A DNA stretch of 44,669 nt from an uncultured Lachnospiraceae bacterium (lineage in GTDB: Bacteria > Bacillota > Clostridia > Lachnospirales > Lachnospiraceae), in the NCBI GenBank assembly GCA_902790935.1, contig CADATP010000010.1, forward strand, positions 1 through 44,669, in the 5' to 3' direction. The notes beneath the pieces were generated by a model. The model was not told the origin of the DNA and ran no database searches. It worked only from the letters and a program-made list of their open reading frames with translations. Every line of letters begins with the position of its first letter. The stretch's first letter is position 1. Of this stretch, positions 27,492 through 36,332 are shown one piece after another. The position numbers and the translations under genes are program-made.

Positions 27492-28217
27492 TTAAATACT
27501 CTCCCCTCCTGCAAGCGCTACAAAATACACATCAGGTATACCTGCTTTATGAAGAACCTTTGTAACTTCATCCACAGTCGCTCCCGTTGTGTATATGTCA
27601 TCGATAAGTATAATCGTCTTTAATTTTACAACATTTTCCCCTACAATAAAAGCATTTTTAAGATTTTTTTGCCGCTCCTGCGGCGAGAGCATCTTTAAAG
27701 GCGCGGTATTTCGCCTTCTTTTGACAACCCCCTCCAGATACGGGATCCCGGTATTTTTTGAGACCTCTTTTGCAAGGAGCGCCGCCTGATTATATCCCCT
27801 CTTCGCATATCGCTTTCTGTGTATCGGGATGGGAACAAGGGCATCAGGCTTCAGATCCCTTATAAAGTCCCCGAGATAATCCGCTATCTCCTCCCCATAA
27901 TACTCGGCGTACTCCGGTCTTTTCCCGTATTTAAAGCGGTAGATGGATTTTGCCGCAGAATCGTACTCGTATAGGCATCTTCCCCGCAAAAACTTATGCT
28001 TTCCGCTCGCACATTCCGTGCAATACCTGTCCTCACCCATCAGCTTTTTACCGCATTTAAGGCAATAGGGCGGAGTAAGGAGCCTCAGCTTTTTTATACA
28101 TTTTGCATGGATCTTTTCCCCGTACGGCGTTACTATCTCGTCGCAAAAAGGACATCTACGCGGGAAAACAAGATCCATCAAAAAAATCCCCGCATTCTTT
28201 AGTAAATCAAAAAACAT
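27492..28217 (-). CDS. comFC: ComF family phosphoribosyltransferase-like protein
   Basis: 241 residues. An N-terminal zinc-finger region has four Cys pairs (CPFC, CIKK, CLKCG, CTEC, residues about 18-65) and the C-terminal half is a type I phosphoribosyltransferase fold with the PRPP loop IILIDDIYTTGATVDEV near residue 198. YAKRGYNQAALLAKEV is typical of ComFC/GntX. In transformable bacteria ComFC supports uptake and integration of DNA. It starts 3 bp after recD2 ends, a DNA-processing neighbour, and is followed by yvyF. comFA is not in the window. Confidence 0.92.
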   Translation of the reverse strand: MFFDLLKNAGIFLMDLVFPRRCPFCDEIVTPYGEKIHAKCIKKLRLLTPPYCLKCGKKLMGEDRYCTECASGKHKFLRGRCLYEYDSAAKSIYRFKYGKRPEYAEYYGEEIADYLGDFIRDLKPDALVPIPIHRKRYAKRGYNQAALLAKEVSKNTGIPYLEGVVKRRRNTAPLKMLSPQERQKNLKNAFIVGENVVKLKTIILIDDIYTTGATVDEVTKVLHKAGIPDVYFVALAGGESI

Positions 28218-28220
28218 TTT

Positions 28221-30434
28221 TTATCCCCCGATTTCAAGAATTCTTTCCTTCAGTGAAGTGTATCTGCTCCTTCCCGAAGAATTATCTATCATTTCCCTCA
28301 CAATCTCCGAACTGCCCATAAGAACAACGCATTTTTTTCCTCTTGTGATACCGGTGTAGAGCAGATTCCGATACCGCATTATCTCCGGCACATCCAAAAG
28401 CGGAATTATAACCGCCGGATATTCAGAGCCCTGGGATTTGTGGATGGTTATGGCGTAAGCCATCTCCAGCTCATCCAACAGGTTAAAAGGATACTCCACA
28501 ATCCGCTTATCGTCAAATTCAACCTTGACAGTCTGTGCCGAGTCGTTTATTTCAAGGATTCTTCCCGTATCTCCGTTAAATACGCCGAGCCCCGATGCGA
28601 TCTCTATCCCGAATCTGCCGTATATATTCCACTCGAGCTTATAGTTATTCTTTATCTGCATGACTTTATCCCCTTCACGGTAAATAAAGTCTCCGGAAAT
28701 ATGCTCTCTTTTCGCCGGCGAAGGAGGATTAAGGCTCTCCTGCAGAAACTTATTAAGCTCTATGCAACCTAAAGTGCCCTTTCGCATAGGCGTAAGGACA
28801 GTGATGTCAAACATATCCGCATCGCAGTACTTCGGGAGCTTATCCCTCATCATCCAGATCATATGCTCGATGATCATCTTTGACGAGTTTCTCTCAAGAA
28901 AAAGAAAATCCTTTGAATCCGTTCCAAGCTTTATCTGCTCTCCGGCGTTTATTTTATGTGCATTAACAACGATATCGCTTCCTTCGGCCTGCCTAAATAT
29001 CCGCTTTAAGCTGATGCAGGAAAATCTTCCGCTGTCTATGATATCCCTTAGTACTCTTCCCGGTCCCACACTCGGAAGCTGGGCCGCATCTCCTACCAGT
29101 ATCAGTCTCGTCCCGGGGATTATGGCTTTTAAGAGCCCCTGAAAGAGGAGAATATCCACCATAGACGCCTCGTCCACTATGATAACGTCCGTCTCAAGAG
29201 GATCGTCTTCATTCTTGTTAAAGTAGGTATGGGAATCTCCCTCAATACCGCCTCCGACCTCAAGGAGTCTGTGGATTGTCATAGCCTCATACCCGGTAGC
29301 TTCCGTCATACGCTTGGCGGCTCTTCCAGTAGGCGCCGCAAGAAGGAGACTCATTCCCTTCGAGAGGAAATACTTGATTATAAGATTGATGGTCGTAGTC
29401 TTTCCGGTACCAGGACCTCCCGACAGTATAAAAATACTGTTTTTAACACATTCCTTAACCGCTTCTAACTGTACCGGATCCACCTCCATATTTTGGGCGT
29501 CTGCTATAGTCTTAAGTCTGCCCTGAAGGATTTCTTCCTCTTCCGTCGTAAGTCTTTCGAGAGGCATGCTAAGGTCATCCAAAAGTCTCGCGCAGTTTTG
29601 CTCCGCATAGAAAAAAGCGGAAAGATATACGTTTTCTTCCCGTATGATAAGCTTTCTGTCAAGAGCCAGGTTTTGGAGCTCGTTTTTAATAGTTTCGTCG
29701 TCCATACCCAACATCTTTTTGGCTTCAAAGAAAAGCACCGGGATCGGAAGATAGCAGTGTCCCTCTCCTGCGCTTTGCTGCATAATATAAAGCAGCGCGC
29801 ATCTAAGCCTCATCGGCGAGTTTTCGGGGATACCCACTCTTCTTGCTATGGTATCTGCGGTAATAAACCCTACGCCGGAAATATCCTCCGCAAGCTTATA
29901 GGGATTCTCCTTCATAACCGTGTAAAGACCCTGGCCGTAGGTGTCAAAGATCTTCACCGAAAGAGCCTGTGAAATGTCATATTGTCCAAGAAACATCATG
30001 GCATCCCTTAAGTCTCTTTTTTCCTCCACCTGAACAGCTATCTCCATAGCCCGGCGGACGCTGATCCCCTTTACCTCGGCAAGTCGCTCCGGTTCCTCCT
30101 CGATGATCCGAAGAGTATCCTTTCCGAACATAGACACGATCCTGGCGGCAAGAGCCTGTCCGATCCCCTTGATCGCCCCGGAGCCCAGATATCTTTCGAT
30201 ACTCTCGTTGTCAGCCGGAGGTACGACTTTATAGCTTTTTATCCTAAATTCCTTGCCGTAAACCGGGTCCTCGAAAAATTCCCCCGTAAGCTCTACCGTC
30301 TCGCCTATCTGAAGGTCCTTGCTGTTTCCGATACAGGTTGTTTCCCGTCCCTTGTCCACAAGGACAAAAATATTGTAACCATTGACAGGGTTTTGATGTA
30401 TGAAGTTTTCAATATACCCTCTAATAGTATCCAT
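28221..30434 (-). CDS. recD2: RecD2 family ATP-dependent 5'-3' DNA helicase
   Basis: 737 residues, normal for RecD2 (longer N-terminus than RecD1). It has an N-terminal OB-like and helix-hairpin-helix region (GAIKGIGQALAARI near residue 87, VKGISVRRAMEIA near 121, ISGVGFITADTIARRVGI near 186), then superfamily 1 helicase motifs: Walker A GGPGTGKTTT at 339-348, Walker B VIIVDEASMVD near 413, GDAAQLPSVGPG near 442, and AYAITIHKSQGSEYP near 667. It acts in DNA repair and replication fork processing without RecBC. It sits 7 bp from a PD-(D/E)XK-type gene and 3 bp from comFC. Confidence 0.96.
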   Translation of the reverse strand: MDTIRGYIENFIHQNPVNGYNIFVLVDKGRETTCIGNSKDLQIGETVELTGEFFEDPVYGKEFRIKSYKVVPPADNESIERYLGSGAIKGIGQALAARIVSMFGKDTLRIIEEEPERLAEVKGISVRRAMEIAVQVEEKRDLRDAMMFLGQYDISQALSVKIFDTYGQGLYTVMKENPYKLAEDISGVGFITADTIARRVGIPENSPMRLRCALLYIMQQSAGEGHCYLPIPVLFFEAKKMLGMDDETIKNELQNLALDRKLIIREENVYLSAFFYAEQNCARLLDDLSMPLERLTTEEEEILQGRLKTIADAQNMEVDPVQLEAVKECVKNSIFILSGGPGTGKTTTINLIIKYFLSKGMSLLLAAPTGRAAKRMTEATGYEAMTIHRLLEVGGGIEGDSHTYFNKNEDDPLETDVIIVDEASMVDILLFQGLLKAIIPGTRLILVGDAAQLPSVGPGRVLRDIIDSGRFSCISLKRIFRQAEGSDIVVNAHKINAGEQIKLGTDSKDFLFLERNSSKMIIEHMIWMMRDKLPKYCDADMFDITVLTPMRKGTLGCIELNKFLQESLNPPSPAKREHISGDFIYREGDKVMQIKNNYKLEWNIYGRFGIEIASGLGVFNGDTGRILEINDSAQTVKVEFDDKRIVEYPFNLLDELEMAYAITIHKSQGSEYPAVIIPLLDVPEIMRYRNLLYTGITRGKKCVVLMGSSEIVREMIDNSSGRSRYTSLKERILEIGG

Positions 30435-30441
30435 TGGTTAG

Positions 30442-31131
30442 TTAATTGCCCCTCTTAAGTTTATATACGGTATCCTCAAACTCCTCAAGCGCGGCGTAGC
30501 CCGCATCCGTCACCCGATACACCCCGGTTTCAATCTTTTCAAACCATCCGTAATAATCTGCTCTAAGGATATCCGCGGTTTTCTCTATATTACAGAGTTT
30601 TCTGACCTCTCTACCTTTAACCTCTCCGCCAAGCTCCGCGCAGGCGTCAAGTACAAGGAGAGCATCCTCTCTGTAGGCGCTTATAAGCTTTTCGCCCCTT
30701 ACACCGCCGACATTATTCTTTGTTCTTCTCTTGGAAAACTCCGCATTCAACTTCTTTTTCTTATTTTGATTTTGCCTTTGATATACGGATAGTTCGGTAA
30801 CCACCGGTTCGTTCGCTACCTGAACCTCAAGACTTCTTTTAGATACAAGAAGAAGTCCTATCCCGAGTCTTTTTAAAAGATAGAGTTTATCTCTGTAAGC
30901 GGTATTTTTAAGGCTCTTTGGCTTAAAAACCGCGATATAAACCGTCTCAACATATTTTTGGCGAAGAGCCGCCTGTCTTAGAGCCTTAAAGTCCAAGTCG
31001 ACCTTAAGCTCAACAGCAACGTGCTCTTCGCCCCGTTCCATATACAGATCTATATCCTCAACCTCACCGTCGCAGATATAGCCCTGTTTTTCGAAATATT
31101 CTTTTACCGGCCCGAATAAATCTCTCTCCAT
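30442..31131 (-). CDS. DUF2161-like PD-(D/E)XK nuclease-family protein
   Basis: 229 residues. The N-terminal half has the restriction-endonuclease core: an acidic residue in EVEDIDLYMERGEE and the ExK pair in VAVELKVDLDFKALRQA (residues about 20-52), followed by a region typical of DUF2161 (YIAVFKPKSLKN). The C-terminal half is basic then winged-helix-like (CAELGGEVKGREVRKLCNIE). Whether it cuts nucleic acid is not shown. It precedes recD2 by 7 bp in the same direction, which suggests a linked DNA-repair function. Confidence 0.78.
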   Translation of the reverse strand: MERDLFGPVKEYFEKQGYICDGEVEDIDLYMERGEEHVAVELKVDLDFKALRQAALRQKYVETVYIAVFKPKSLKNTAYRDKLYLLKRLGIGLLLVSKRSLEVQVANEPVVTELSVYQRQNQNKKKKLNAEFSKRRTKNNVGGVRGEKLISAYREDALLVLDACAELGGEVKGREVRKLCNIEKTADILRADYYGWFEKIETGVYRVTDAGYAALEEFEDTVYKLKRGN

Positions 31132-31137
31132 CAGTCT

Positions 31138-32628
31138 CTACTTCGTTTCCTCCGGAAGAAGTGTTATGCTGTTTTTTCCGTACCAGTCCGCCATCGCTCT
31201 GTTGGGCTCTTCAGCGGGATTTTCGGAAATATCCGTCTGGCGAAGATACCAGGGTCTGCAGGTGTAGGGCTTTACGTAAGCATCAGGCCCCTGGGAGTTT
31301 ATATCTTCGATCCTGTCTAAATACTCCGAATACAAAAGCCCGCTCTCAGCAGAGTGAATATCATAAAAAGCTCCGTATGAAGAATAATAATATCTTTCTC
31401 TTCCCATTCCAATAAAAAGTCCCAAAAGAAGTACGATAAGTCCGGCGTAAAACCACCAATATCCGATATCAAGAGAAAACTTCTTTCCCTTATCCGATAC
31501 TTTTCTCTTTATCCATCCGACAATATAGATCTCGCTAAGGACAAGGGCAAGCTGATACATAAGCTTATTCACGTTCCAGATCCTTGCCTGCATAACTCTT
31601 CCCATTCCGTATAAAGGCGCGGTATAGGAGGCAAAATACAGTCCTGCCATAAATAAAGCAAAAACTATAGGCCATCTGAACTTAACCTTGCTGTCCTTAA
31701 GGCCGCACCAAGCCATAGGAATAAGCGCTATCAAAACCGCAAGAAGGAAATGATCGGAAAACTTCTTTACCATATTCATTCCCTCCGGGAATGAATAAAT
31801 TACCGCATCAACCGGTCCGTAGGCGGAGCCGACAAAATATGAACTTCTTACCGAGTTTCCGGGTGCGGATGCGTTCATATAAAATCCGATAATATAAACC
31901 ATAACTACCGGAACAAGCCTAAACGCTGCCTTTTTGTATTTAAAAGCGGTATACAATACAAGAGCAAAAAGGATTATTGCTCCTTCGAGTAAAGAAACAT
32001 AGTTTCCTCCGCTGACAATAAGGGCAAGTACCATGCCGAAAAAGACCTGAAGCACGGTGGCGAGAATTCCCTTTTTCGCCGATAAAAGAACGATCACACC
32101 GACCAAAAGCATTAAAAAGGAGTGAATACCGATGTAATGTACCCCTCCGTTGAACCAGTAAAACCCATGTCCCGGAAAGTACATTCTCTCAATCGTCAAA
32201 ATCGCCGTAAGAAACGCGATCCCAAGACTGCTTGCCCTCTTCATCCCGAACATTTCCTTGCAGAGGGAATACATCATAAACACGACCGATACAGCAAAAA
32301 GCGCGATAAGTGCCATACCTCCGTATCGATAGTACTGTTCTCCCCAGGCTATCGGGCAAAGGGCCATCAAAAAGATAGAGGCAAAGGTTCCCTGCCAGGC
32401 ATACCAGCTCTCTCTGACCTGGAACAGCACGCCCCTCATCAGATTTATAAATGTATCTCCGTAAGCAAGTCTGAAGCTTCTGTTGTATCTGGCGTAATTG
32501 TAATCATCGTACCAGGGGATCATATATTTTGCCTGGGCAAAAAGCGGTATTAAAGCGCATACCAATACAGCCCCGAGTATTACAGCTATTAATACCGGGG
32601 AAAACTTTTTTGAAAACAGTTTCTTCAA
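31138..32628 (-). CDS. DUF6056-like polytopic membrane protein
   Basis: 496 residues with about eleven membrane helices. The first outside loop holds PWYDDYNYARYNRSF near residue 38, an acidic DD motif at the place where GT-C glycosyltransferases hold catalytic acids, then WYAWQGTFASIFLMAL. I associate the pattern with DUF6056, from memory and without certainty. The C-terminal ~100 residues are soluble and outside. It is 16 bp downstream of the CDF transporter gene and 7 bp upstream of the DUF2161 gene. A membrane glycosyltransferase role is plausible. Confidence 0.65.
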   Translation of the reverse strand: MKKLFSKKFSPVLIAVILGAVLVCALIPLFAQAKYMIPWYDDYNYARYNRSFRLAYGDTFINLMRGVLFQVRESWYAWQGTFASIFLMALCPIAWGEQYYRYGGMALIALFAVSVVFMMYSLCKEMFGMKRASSLGIAFLTAILTIERMYFPGHGFYWFNGGVHYIGIHSFLMLLVGVIVLLSAKKGILATVLQVFFGMVLALIVSGGNYVSLLEGAIILFALVLYTAFKYKKAAFRLVPVVMVYIIGFYMNASAPGNSVRSSYFVGSAYGPVDAVIYSFPEGMNMVKKFSDHFLLAVLIALIPMAWCGLKDSKVKFRWPIVFALFMAGLYFASYTAPLYGMGRVMQARIWNVNKLMYQLALVLSEIYIVGWIKRKVSDKGKKFSLDIGYWWFYAGLIVLLLGLFIGMGRERYYYSSYGAFYDIHSAESGLLYSEYLDRIEDINSQGPDAYVKPYTCRPWYLRQTDISENPAEEPNRAMADWYGKNSITLLPEETK

Positions 32629-32643
32629 AGCTAAAACCTCTCT

Positions 32644-33759
32644 CTAATCTGTAATATCCAAATCCGGAGATATCATTATATCATAATCCGGATATTCTTT
32701 CGAAAGCTCTTTATACAATATCTCAAGGCCCTCGGACGGCTTTATATCAAAGCTCATAACAACATCAAAGCGCATATGCTTTTCTTCAAGGTCAACGTAA
32801 AAGCCGTGGAACTGAAGCGCCCAATCGTACTTTAGGACAATTTTCTGGATATTGTTTCTGATCTCGGCGGCCTCGTTGTTTTGTGTGTTGTAGGAGTAAA
32901 CGCCGACTCCGGTAAGGACGACTCCGGTCTCATTATAAACCTTAGCTTCAAGCTTCCTTGTAAGAACGTCAACCTCGCCGGCGGTCATTGTATCCGGAAC
33001 CTCGATATGAACAGAGGCGTAATGCCTGTTTGGTCCGTAATCATTGATCATAAGGTCATATGCGCCGCGAACGCCCTCTTCTGACGAAATCAGCTTTTTG
33101 ATCTTTTGCGTAAGCTCCGGATCTTCCCTGTGTCCAACAATATCGCTTATTGTTTCGAGCATCATCTCGATTCCGGCTTTTATGATAAATCCCGAGATGA
33201 TAACGCCAACGTACGCCTCAAGAGAAAGACCGGTAAAGGTAAAGATAAGAGCCGAGGCAAGTACCGATGCGGAAAGGATTGCATCAAACAAAGCGTCCTT
33301 TCCCGAAGCTTCAAGAGCGCCGCTGGAAACCTGCTTGCCTTTATTTTTTACGTAAAGTCCGAGAACAATCTTTACAGCGACAGCTACGCCGATTATTATC
33401 AGCGAAACAAGACTGTACTCAGCCTCTTCCGGATGGATTATCTTTTTTATCGAAGCTATTCCCGCGGTAATACCGGCGTAGAGAACGATAGCGGAAACCA
33501 CCATAGCGCTCAGGTATTCAAGCCTTCCGTGCCCTAAGGGATGCTTTTTATCCGGCAGTCTGTTGGCCAGCTTTGCTCCCACTATCGTAATCACGCTGGA
33601 AAGCGCATCGGATAAGTTGTTTATCGCATCCAAAGTAATAGCAATGGAGTTGGTTAAAAAGCCAACTGCAGCTTTGAAAAGAACAAGGAACAGATTTGTT
33701 ACTATTCCGACTATACTTGTTCTTGTTATTATTTTGTCACGGCTTTCGTTTTTATTCAT
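32644..33759 (-). CDS. Cation diffusion facilitator family metal transporter
   Basis: About 371 residues. Six membrane helices in the first ~210 residues include the metal-site helix ITLDAINNLSDALSSV (near residue 42) and the helix-5 site GKDALFDAILS (near residue 155). A loop HPLGHGRLEYL lies between helices 2 and 3, and the C-terminal cytoplasmic domain has a ferredoxin-like fold (HYASVHIEVPDTMTAGEVD). It exports divalent metal such as Zn, Mn or Fe by proton exchange. The GTG at 33768 is possible, but the ATG at 33759 has an AAGAAG ribosome-binding site at 9 nt. Site residues D..D rather than H..D hint at Mn or Fe, an inference. Confidence 0.92.
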   Translation of the reverse strand: MNKNESRDKIITRTSIVGIVTNLFLVLFKAAVGFLTNSIAITLDAINNLSDALSSVITIVGAKLANRLPDKKHPLGHGRLEYLSAMVVSAIVLYAGITAGIASIKKIIHPEEAEYSLVSLIIIGVAVAVKIVLGLYVKNKGKQVSSGALEASGKDALFDAILSASVLASALIFTFTGLSLEAYVGVIISGFIIKAGIEMMLETISDIVGHREDPELTQKIKKLISSEEGVRGAYDLMINDYGPNRHYASVHIEVPDTMTAGEVDVLTRKLEAKVYNETGVVLTGVGVYSYNTQNNEAAEIRNNIQKIVLKYDWALQFHGFYVDLEEKHMRFDVVMSFDIKPSEGLEILYKELSKEYPDYDIMISPDLDITD

Positions 33760-33800
33760 TTTGATCACTTCTTTTAAAACAGCGGTTAATTATACCGAAA

Positions 33801-33829
33801 GCAGAGCACCCGTTTCCCGGATGCTCTGC
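33801..33829 (-). terminator. Stem-loop terminator after the phosphofructokinase gene
   Basis: A 12-bp stem with one G-U pair and a GGAAA loop, 37 bp after the pfk stop on the minus strand (GCAGAGCATCCG pairs with CGGGTGCTCTGC). The downstream T-run is short (TTTCGG), so termination may be moderate. It separates pfk from the metal transporter gene. Confidence 0.6.
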
Positions 33830-33866
33830 ATTTTAAATAAACCAAAGTCCCCACCCGTGTCAAGAA

Positions 33867-35126
33867 TTAGAGAAGCTCCTGATATCCCGGTACAAAGAGG
33901 TGGCGAGGTATTCCGTCTACCATAATAGGCGCCACGTCTCCCTGAATAAGAGGTCTTACATATGTCAAAAACTCGTTGGTTACGTACGTTCCGTCCTTTG
34001 TGATCCACTCTCTCGGAACAAGCCTTTCATCGTTGGCGATCTTGTGAACATCCTTAACTTCCGTTCCGGCCTGATAAGGATCGTCGGAGAGACGCTGGAT
34101 AACAACCATCTTTCCGGTATCTCCTTCATCCGCAGCTTTCATAGCCGCACCGCCGACTTCATAAGCCTCAAGAATGTCAACTCTGGATGCGCAGTGGCTT
34201 GCCGCTCTCTGCAGGGTAGAAAGCTCAATCGAGCGGGTTTTGCAGCCAATCTCTTCGGAGAGAACATTGCAAAGATATCTCGCAGTACCGGTAAGCTGTT
34301 TATGACCGAAGGCATCAACATATTCTGTAGCGTTTCCAAGCTCGCTGATGTATTTTCCGTCTTTGGTATGTATTCCTTCGGAAACTGCGATAACGATGGA
34401 ACGCTTTTTCTTCAGCATATCCTTGCATCTTTTCACGAACTTATCAATTTCAAAATCAAGCTCGGGAAGATAAATAGCATCAGGTCCGTCGCAGTCCTCA
34501 CCCTTTGAGAGAGCTGCTGCCGCGGTAAGCCATCCGGCGTTTCTTCCCATGATCTCTACAACGACTATCTGTCCGTTGGAGGTTTCAAGGCTCCATCCGT
34601 CACGGATTATCTCCTTTACGGAAGTTCCGATATACTTGGCCGCGGAGCCGTATCCTGGGGTATGGTCCGTAAGAGCAAGGTCGTTGTCAATTGTCTTGGG
34701 GCATCCTACAAAGCGTATCTCAGAGCCTGTAATAATAGCGTAATCGGAAAGTTTTTTGATGGTGTCCATCGAATCGTTTCCACCGATGTAGATAAAGCAG
34801 TCTATCTCGAGCTTGTCGAGAATATCGAAGATCTTTTCGTAAACTTCTTTATCTTCGCTGATATTAGGAAGCTTGTAACGACAAGAACCCAGATATGCCG
34901 AAGGCGTTCTCTTAAGAAGCTCGGCGTCAAGTCCGGTTCTGATATGCTCGGAGAGATCTATGTATCTTCCCTCGAGAAGTCCCTGAACTCCGTGAAGCAT
35001 GCCGTATACATTTTTGTAACCCCTGTCTTTAGCGGTACGAAAGACACCCGCAAGTGAAGAATTGATGGCGGCTGTAGGTCCGCCTGACTGTCCGACAATA
35101 ACGTTTCTCTTTCCTTTTTTGCTCAT
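33867..35126 (-). CDS. pfp: 6-phosphofructokinase, PPi-dependent type
   Basis: 419 residues. The N-terminus VGQSGGPTAAINSSLAG, the IGGNDSMDT loop (residues 115-121), and the GCPKTIDNDL motif (142-150) define the family. Asp118 and Lys144 stand where ATP-dependent enzymes have two glycines (Escherichia coli positions 104 and 124). By established family rules, this pair indicates pyrophosphate as phosphoryl donor, making the reaction reversible. The metal-binding aspartate before it is Asn117, giving GGND instead of GGDD; I take this as a subfamily trait. It has its own sigma-A promoter, an AAGGGG ribosome-binding site and a terminator, so it is a single-gene unit. Confidence 0.9.
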   Translation of the reverse strand: MSKKGKRNVIVGQSGGPTAAINSSLAGVFRTAKDRGYKNVYGMLHGVQGLLEGRYIDLSEHIRTGLDAELLKRTPSAYLGSCRYKLPNISEDKEVYEKIFDILDKLEIDCFIYIGGNDSMDTIKKLSDYAIITGSEIRFVGCPKTIDNDLALTDHTPGYGSAAKYIGTSVKEIIRDGWSLETSNGQIVVVEIMGRNAGWLTAAAALSKGEDCDGPDAIYLPELDFEIDKFVKRCKDMLKKKRSIVIAVSEGIHTKDGKYISELGNATEYVDAFGHKQLTGTARYLCNVLSEEIGCKTRSIELSTLQRAASHCASRVDILEAYEVGGAAMKAADEGDTGKMVVIQRLSDDPYQAGTEVKDVHKIANDERLVPREWITKDGTYVTNEFLTYVRPLIQGDVAPIMVDGIPRHLFVPGYQELL

Positions 35127-35164
35127 AGCTTGCCCCTTTCTTTGTAAGATTAATACCTTCTTTC

Positions 35165-35194
35165 AGTATAATTAATCGGGGTATTGTAAGTCAA
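35165..35194 (-). promoter_or_regulatory. Sigma-A-type promoter of the phosphofructokinase gene
   Basis: On the minus strand TTGACT (35189-35194) and TATACT (35165-35170) are separated by 18 bp, each one mismatch from consensus. The -10 box lies about 38 bp upstream of the pfk ATG, allowing a leader of about 30 nt. Confidence 0.75.
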
Positions 35195-35247
35195 CAAAAT
35201 GCCGTCTGTTTTATAAGATTTTAAGAGAAAAAATCTTGTTTTTAAGC

Positions 35248-35280
35248 AAAAAAATGACGGTAGTCGTTCCTACCGCCATT
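35248..35280 (-). terminator. Rho-independent terminator of the gene at 35286-36191
   Basis: On the minus strand an 11-bp stem (AATGGCGGTAG / CTACCGTCATT, with one G-U pair) and a GAACGA loop lead into a run of seven T. It starts 5 bp after the stop codon. It insulates the next gene, pfk, which has its own promoter just downstream. Confidence 0.88.
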
Positions 35281-35285
35281 TTGCA

Positions 35286-36191
35286 TTATCCCTTGAAATC
35301 GATCGCAGTTCCTACGCTGAGCTCAGCCTCTGTCTTTACACGAGAAAGGGCGCTGTTATACGAGTAATTACGCACCTTGTTAAGAAGAGCATCCATAGAA
35401 TCCGCTTCAATCTTTATATATTGCTTCGGCTCTAAGGAAATCTCCTCTGCAGCCTCAGTTTCAGCCGCATCCGAGATGCTATCAGTCTTTTCGGGAGCTG
35501 CGCTTTCAGCTCTTTTTTCCTTTATCTTTTCTTCAAGAGCTTCTTCCTGTGCCTTTTCTTTAGCTTTCTTTTCGGCAGCCTTCTTAGCTTCCTTTTTCTC
35601 GACCTGATTCTTTTCGATGCGCTTCTTTTGCATATCCGAGGATTTCTCTAAGGTTGCAAAGAATTTCTCGTTGCCGTTTGAATCAACACTGATCCCGAAG
35701 TTGCTTACGGCTGCGCCGCTGCTCGTCAAGCTGTTTTTGGCCTCAGCGAGCTTTGTCTGGCTCATAGCGATGATGCCTTCATACTTCTTTCTGAAGCTCT
35801 CATCTTCGGCCATCCGCTCAATCTTTTCGACATCGATAAGAACAACCATCTTATTTGCATTGCCGTAAGATGCTGCATTTTTCTTAACCTGTTCTTTCAT
35901 GTCGTTGCTGACCGCGATAAACTCCATGTTGTGGAATTTGGACTTCAGCTTCTCGTAATAGTCTTTAGCCTTATCCGAGAGCTTAACATCGCCGATTGCA
36001 AAGCCATAATCTGTTTTTGTAGGAACAAGGGAACTTTTAGGGCTGATGGAAGTATATTCCTTGTACTCGGTCTTTACTTCTTTAGCCGGAGACTCCTTTG
36101 CCGATCCCGCGGGCGGTGAGGCGCCAAGCTTTTCATTAGGCACCCGGTACTTCCCGTAAGCGGCAATACCTGAATTAGTAATACCTGTCAT
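35286..36191 (-). CDS. Coiled-coil protein of unknown function, sigma-D regulated (possibly DUF6033)
   Basis: 301 residues, soluble, no signal peptide. The N-terminus MTGITNSGIAAYGKYRVPNE leads to a folded part (DYGFAIGDVKLSDKAKDYYE, residues about 59-170) and a long charged coiled coil of Lys, Glu and Ala repeats (about 190-235), then a short C-terminal region. I recall similar proteins in Lachnospiraceae as DUF6033, with low certainty. A strong AAGGAGG ribosome-binding site precedes the ATG. The upstream GCCGATAA box fits a sigma-D promoter, so the protein is probably made with the late flagellar and chemotaxis genes; the function is otherwise unknown. Confidence 0.78.
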   Translation of the reverse strand: MTGITNSGIAAYGKYRVPNEKLGASPPAGSAKESPAKEVKTEYKEYTSISPKSSLVPTKTDYGFAIGDVKLSDKAKDYYEKLKSKFHNMEFIAVSNDMKEQVKKNAASYGNANKMVVLIDVEKIERMAEDESFRKKYEGIIAMSQTKLAEAKNSLTSSGAAVSNFGISVDSNGNEKFFATLEKSSDMQKKRIEKNQVEKKEAKKAAEKKAKEKAQEEALEEKIKEKRAESAAPEKTDSISDAAETEAAEEISLEPKQYIKIEADSMDALLNKVRNYSYNSALSRVKTEAELSVGTAIDFKG

Positions 36192-36217
36192 ACGCTCTAC
36201 CTCCTTGTAGAAAGATG

Positions 36218-36235
36218 CTGAAATCCGTTTCAGCT
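36218..36235 (-). other. Leader-RNA hairpin of the sigma-D gene
   Basis: A perfect 7-bp inverted repeat with a 4-base loop (GCTGAAA CGGA TTTCAGC on the minus strand) lies between the predicted transcript start near 36257 and the ribosome-binding site. There is no T-run, so it is not a terminator; it may stabilise the mRNA or be a protein site. Confidence 0.5.
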
Positions 36236-36263
36236 ACGCTGAGAAGATTATTTCTCAATTTGT

Positions 36264-36291
36264 TTATCGGCAAACGGATATAAATACTTTA
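36264..36291 (-). promoter_or_regulatory. Sigma-D (sigma-28/FliA-type) promoter
   Basis: On the minus strand TAAA (36288-36291) is followed after 16 bp by GCCGATAA (36264-36271). The Bacillus sigma-D consensus is TAAA with 14-16 bp to GCCGATAT. The -10 box is matched at seven of eight bases including the diagnostic GCCGATA core. The predicted start is about 66 bp upstream of the ATG at 36191. Confidence 0.8.
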
Positions 36292-36297
36292 GGGGGT

Positions 36298-36332
36298 AAA
36301 AAAATTTTGTAAAATAGATTACTTTTTTACAT
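36298..36332 (-). terminator. Weak AT-rich terminator overlapping the larB stop
   Basis: On the minus strand TGTAAAA and TTTTACA form a 7-bp stem with a 10-base loop, then AAATTTTTTT. The stem includes the larB stop codon. The low GC makes it a weak candidate, but its place and the T-run fit. Confidence 0.4.
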
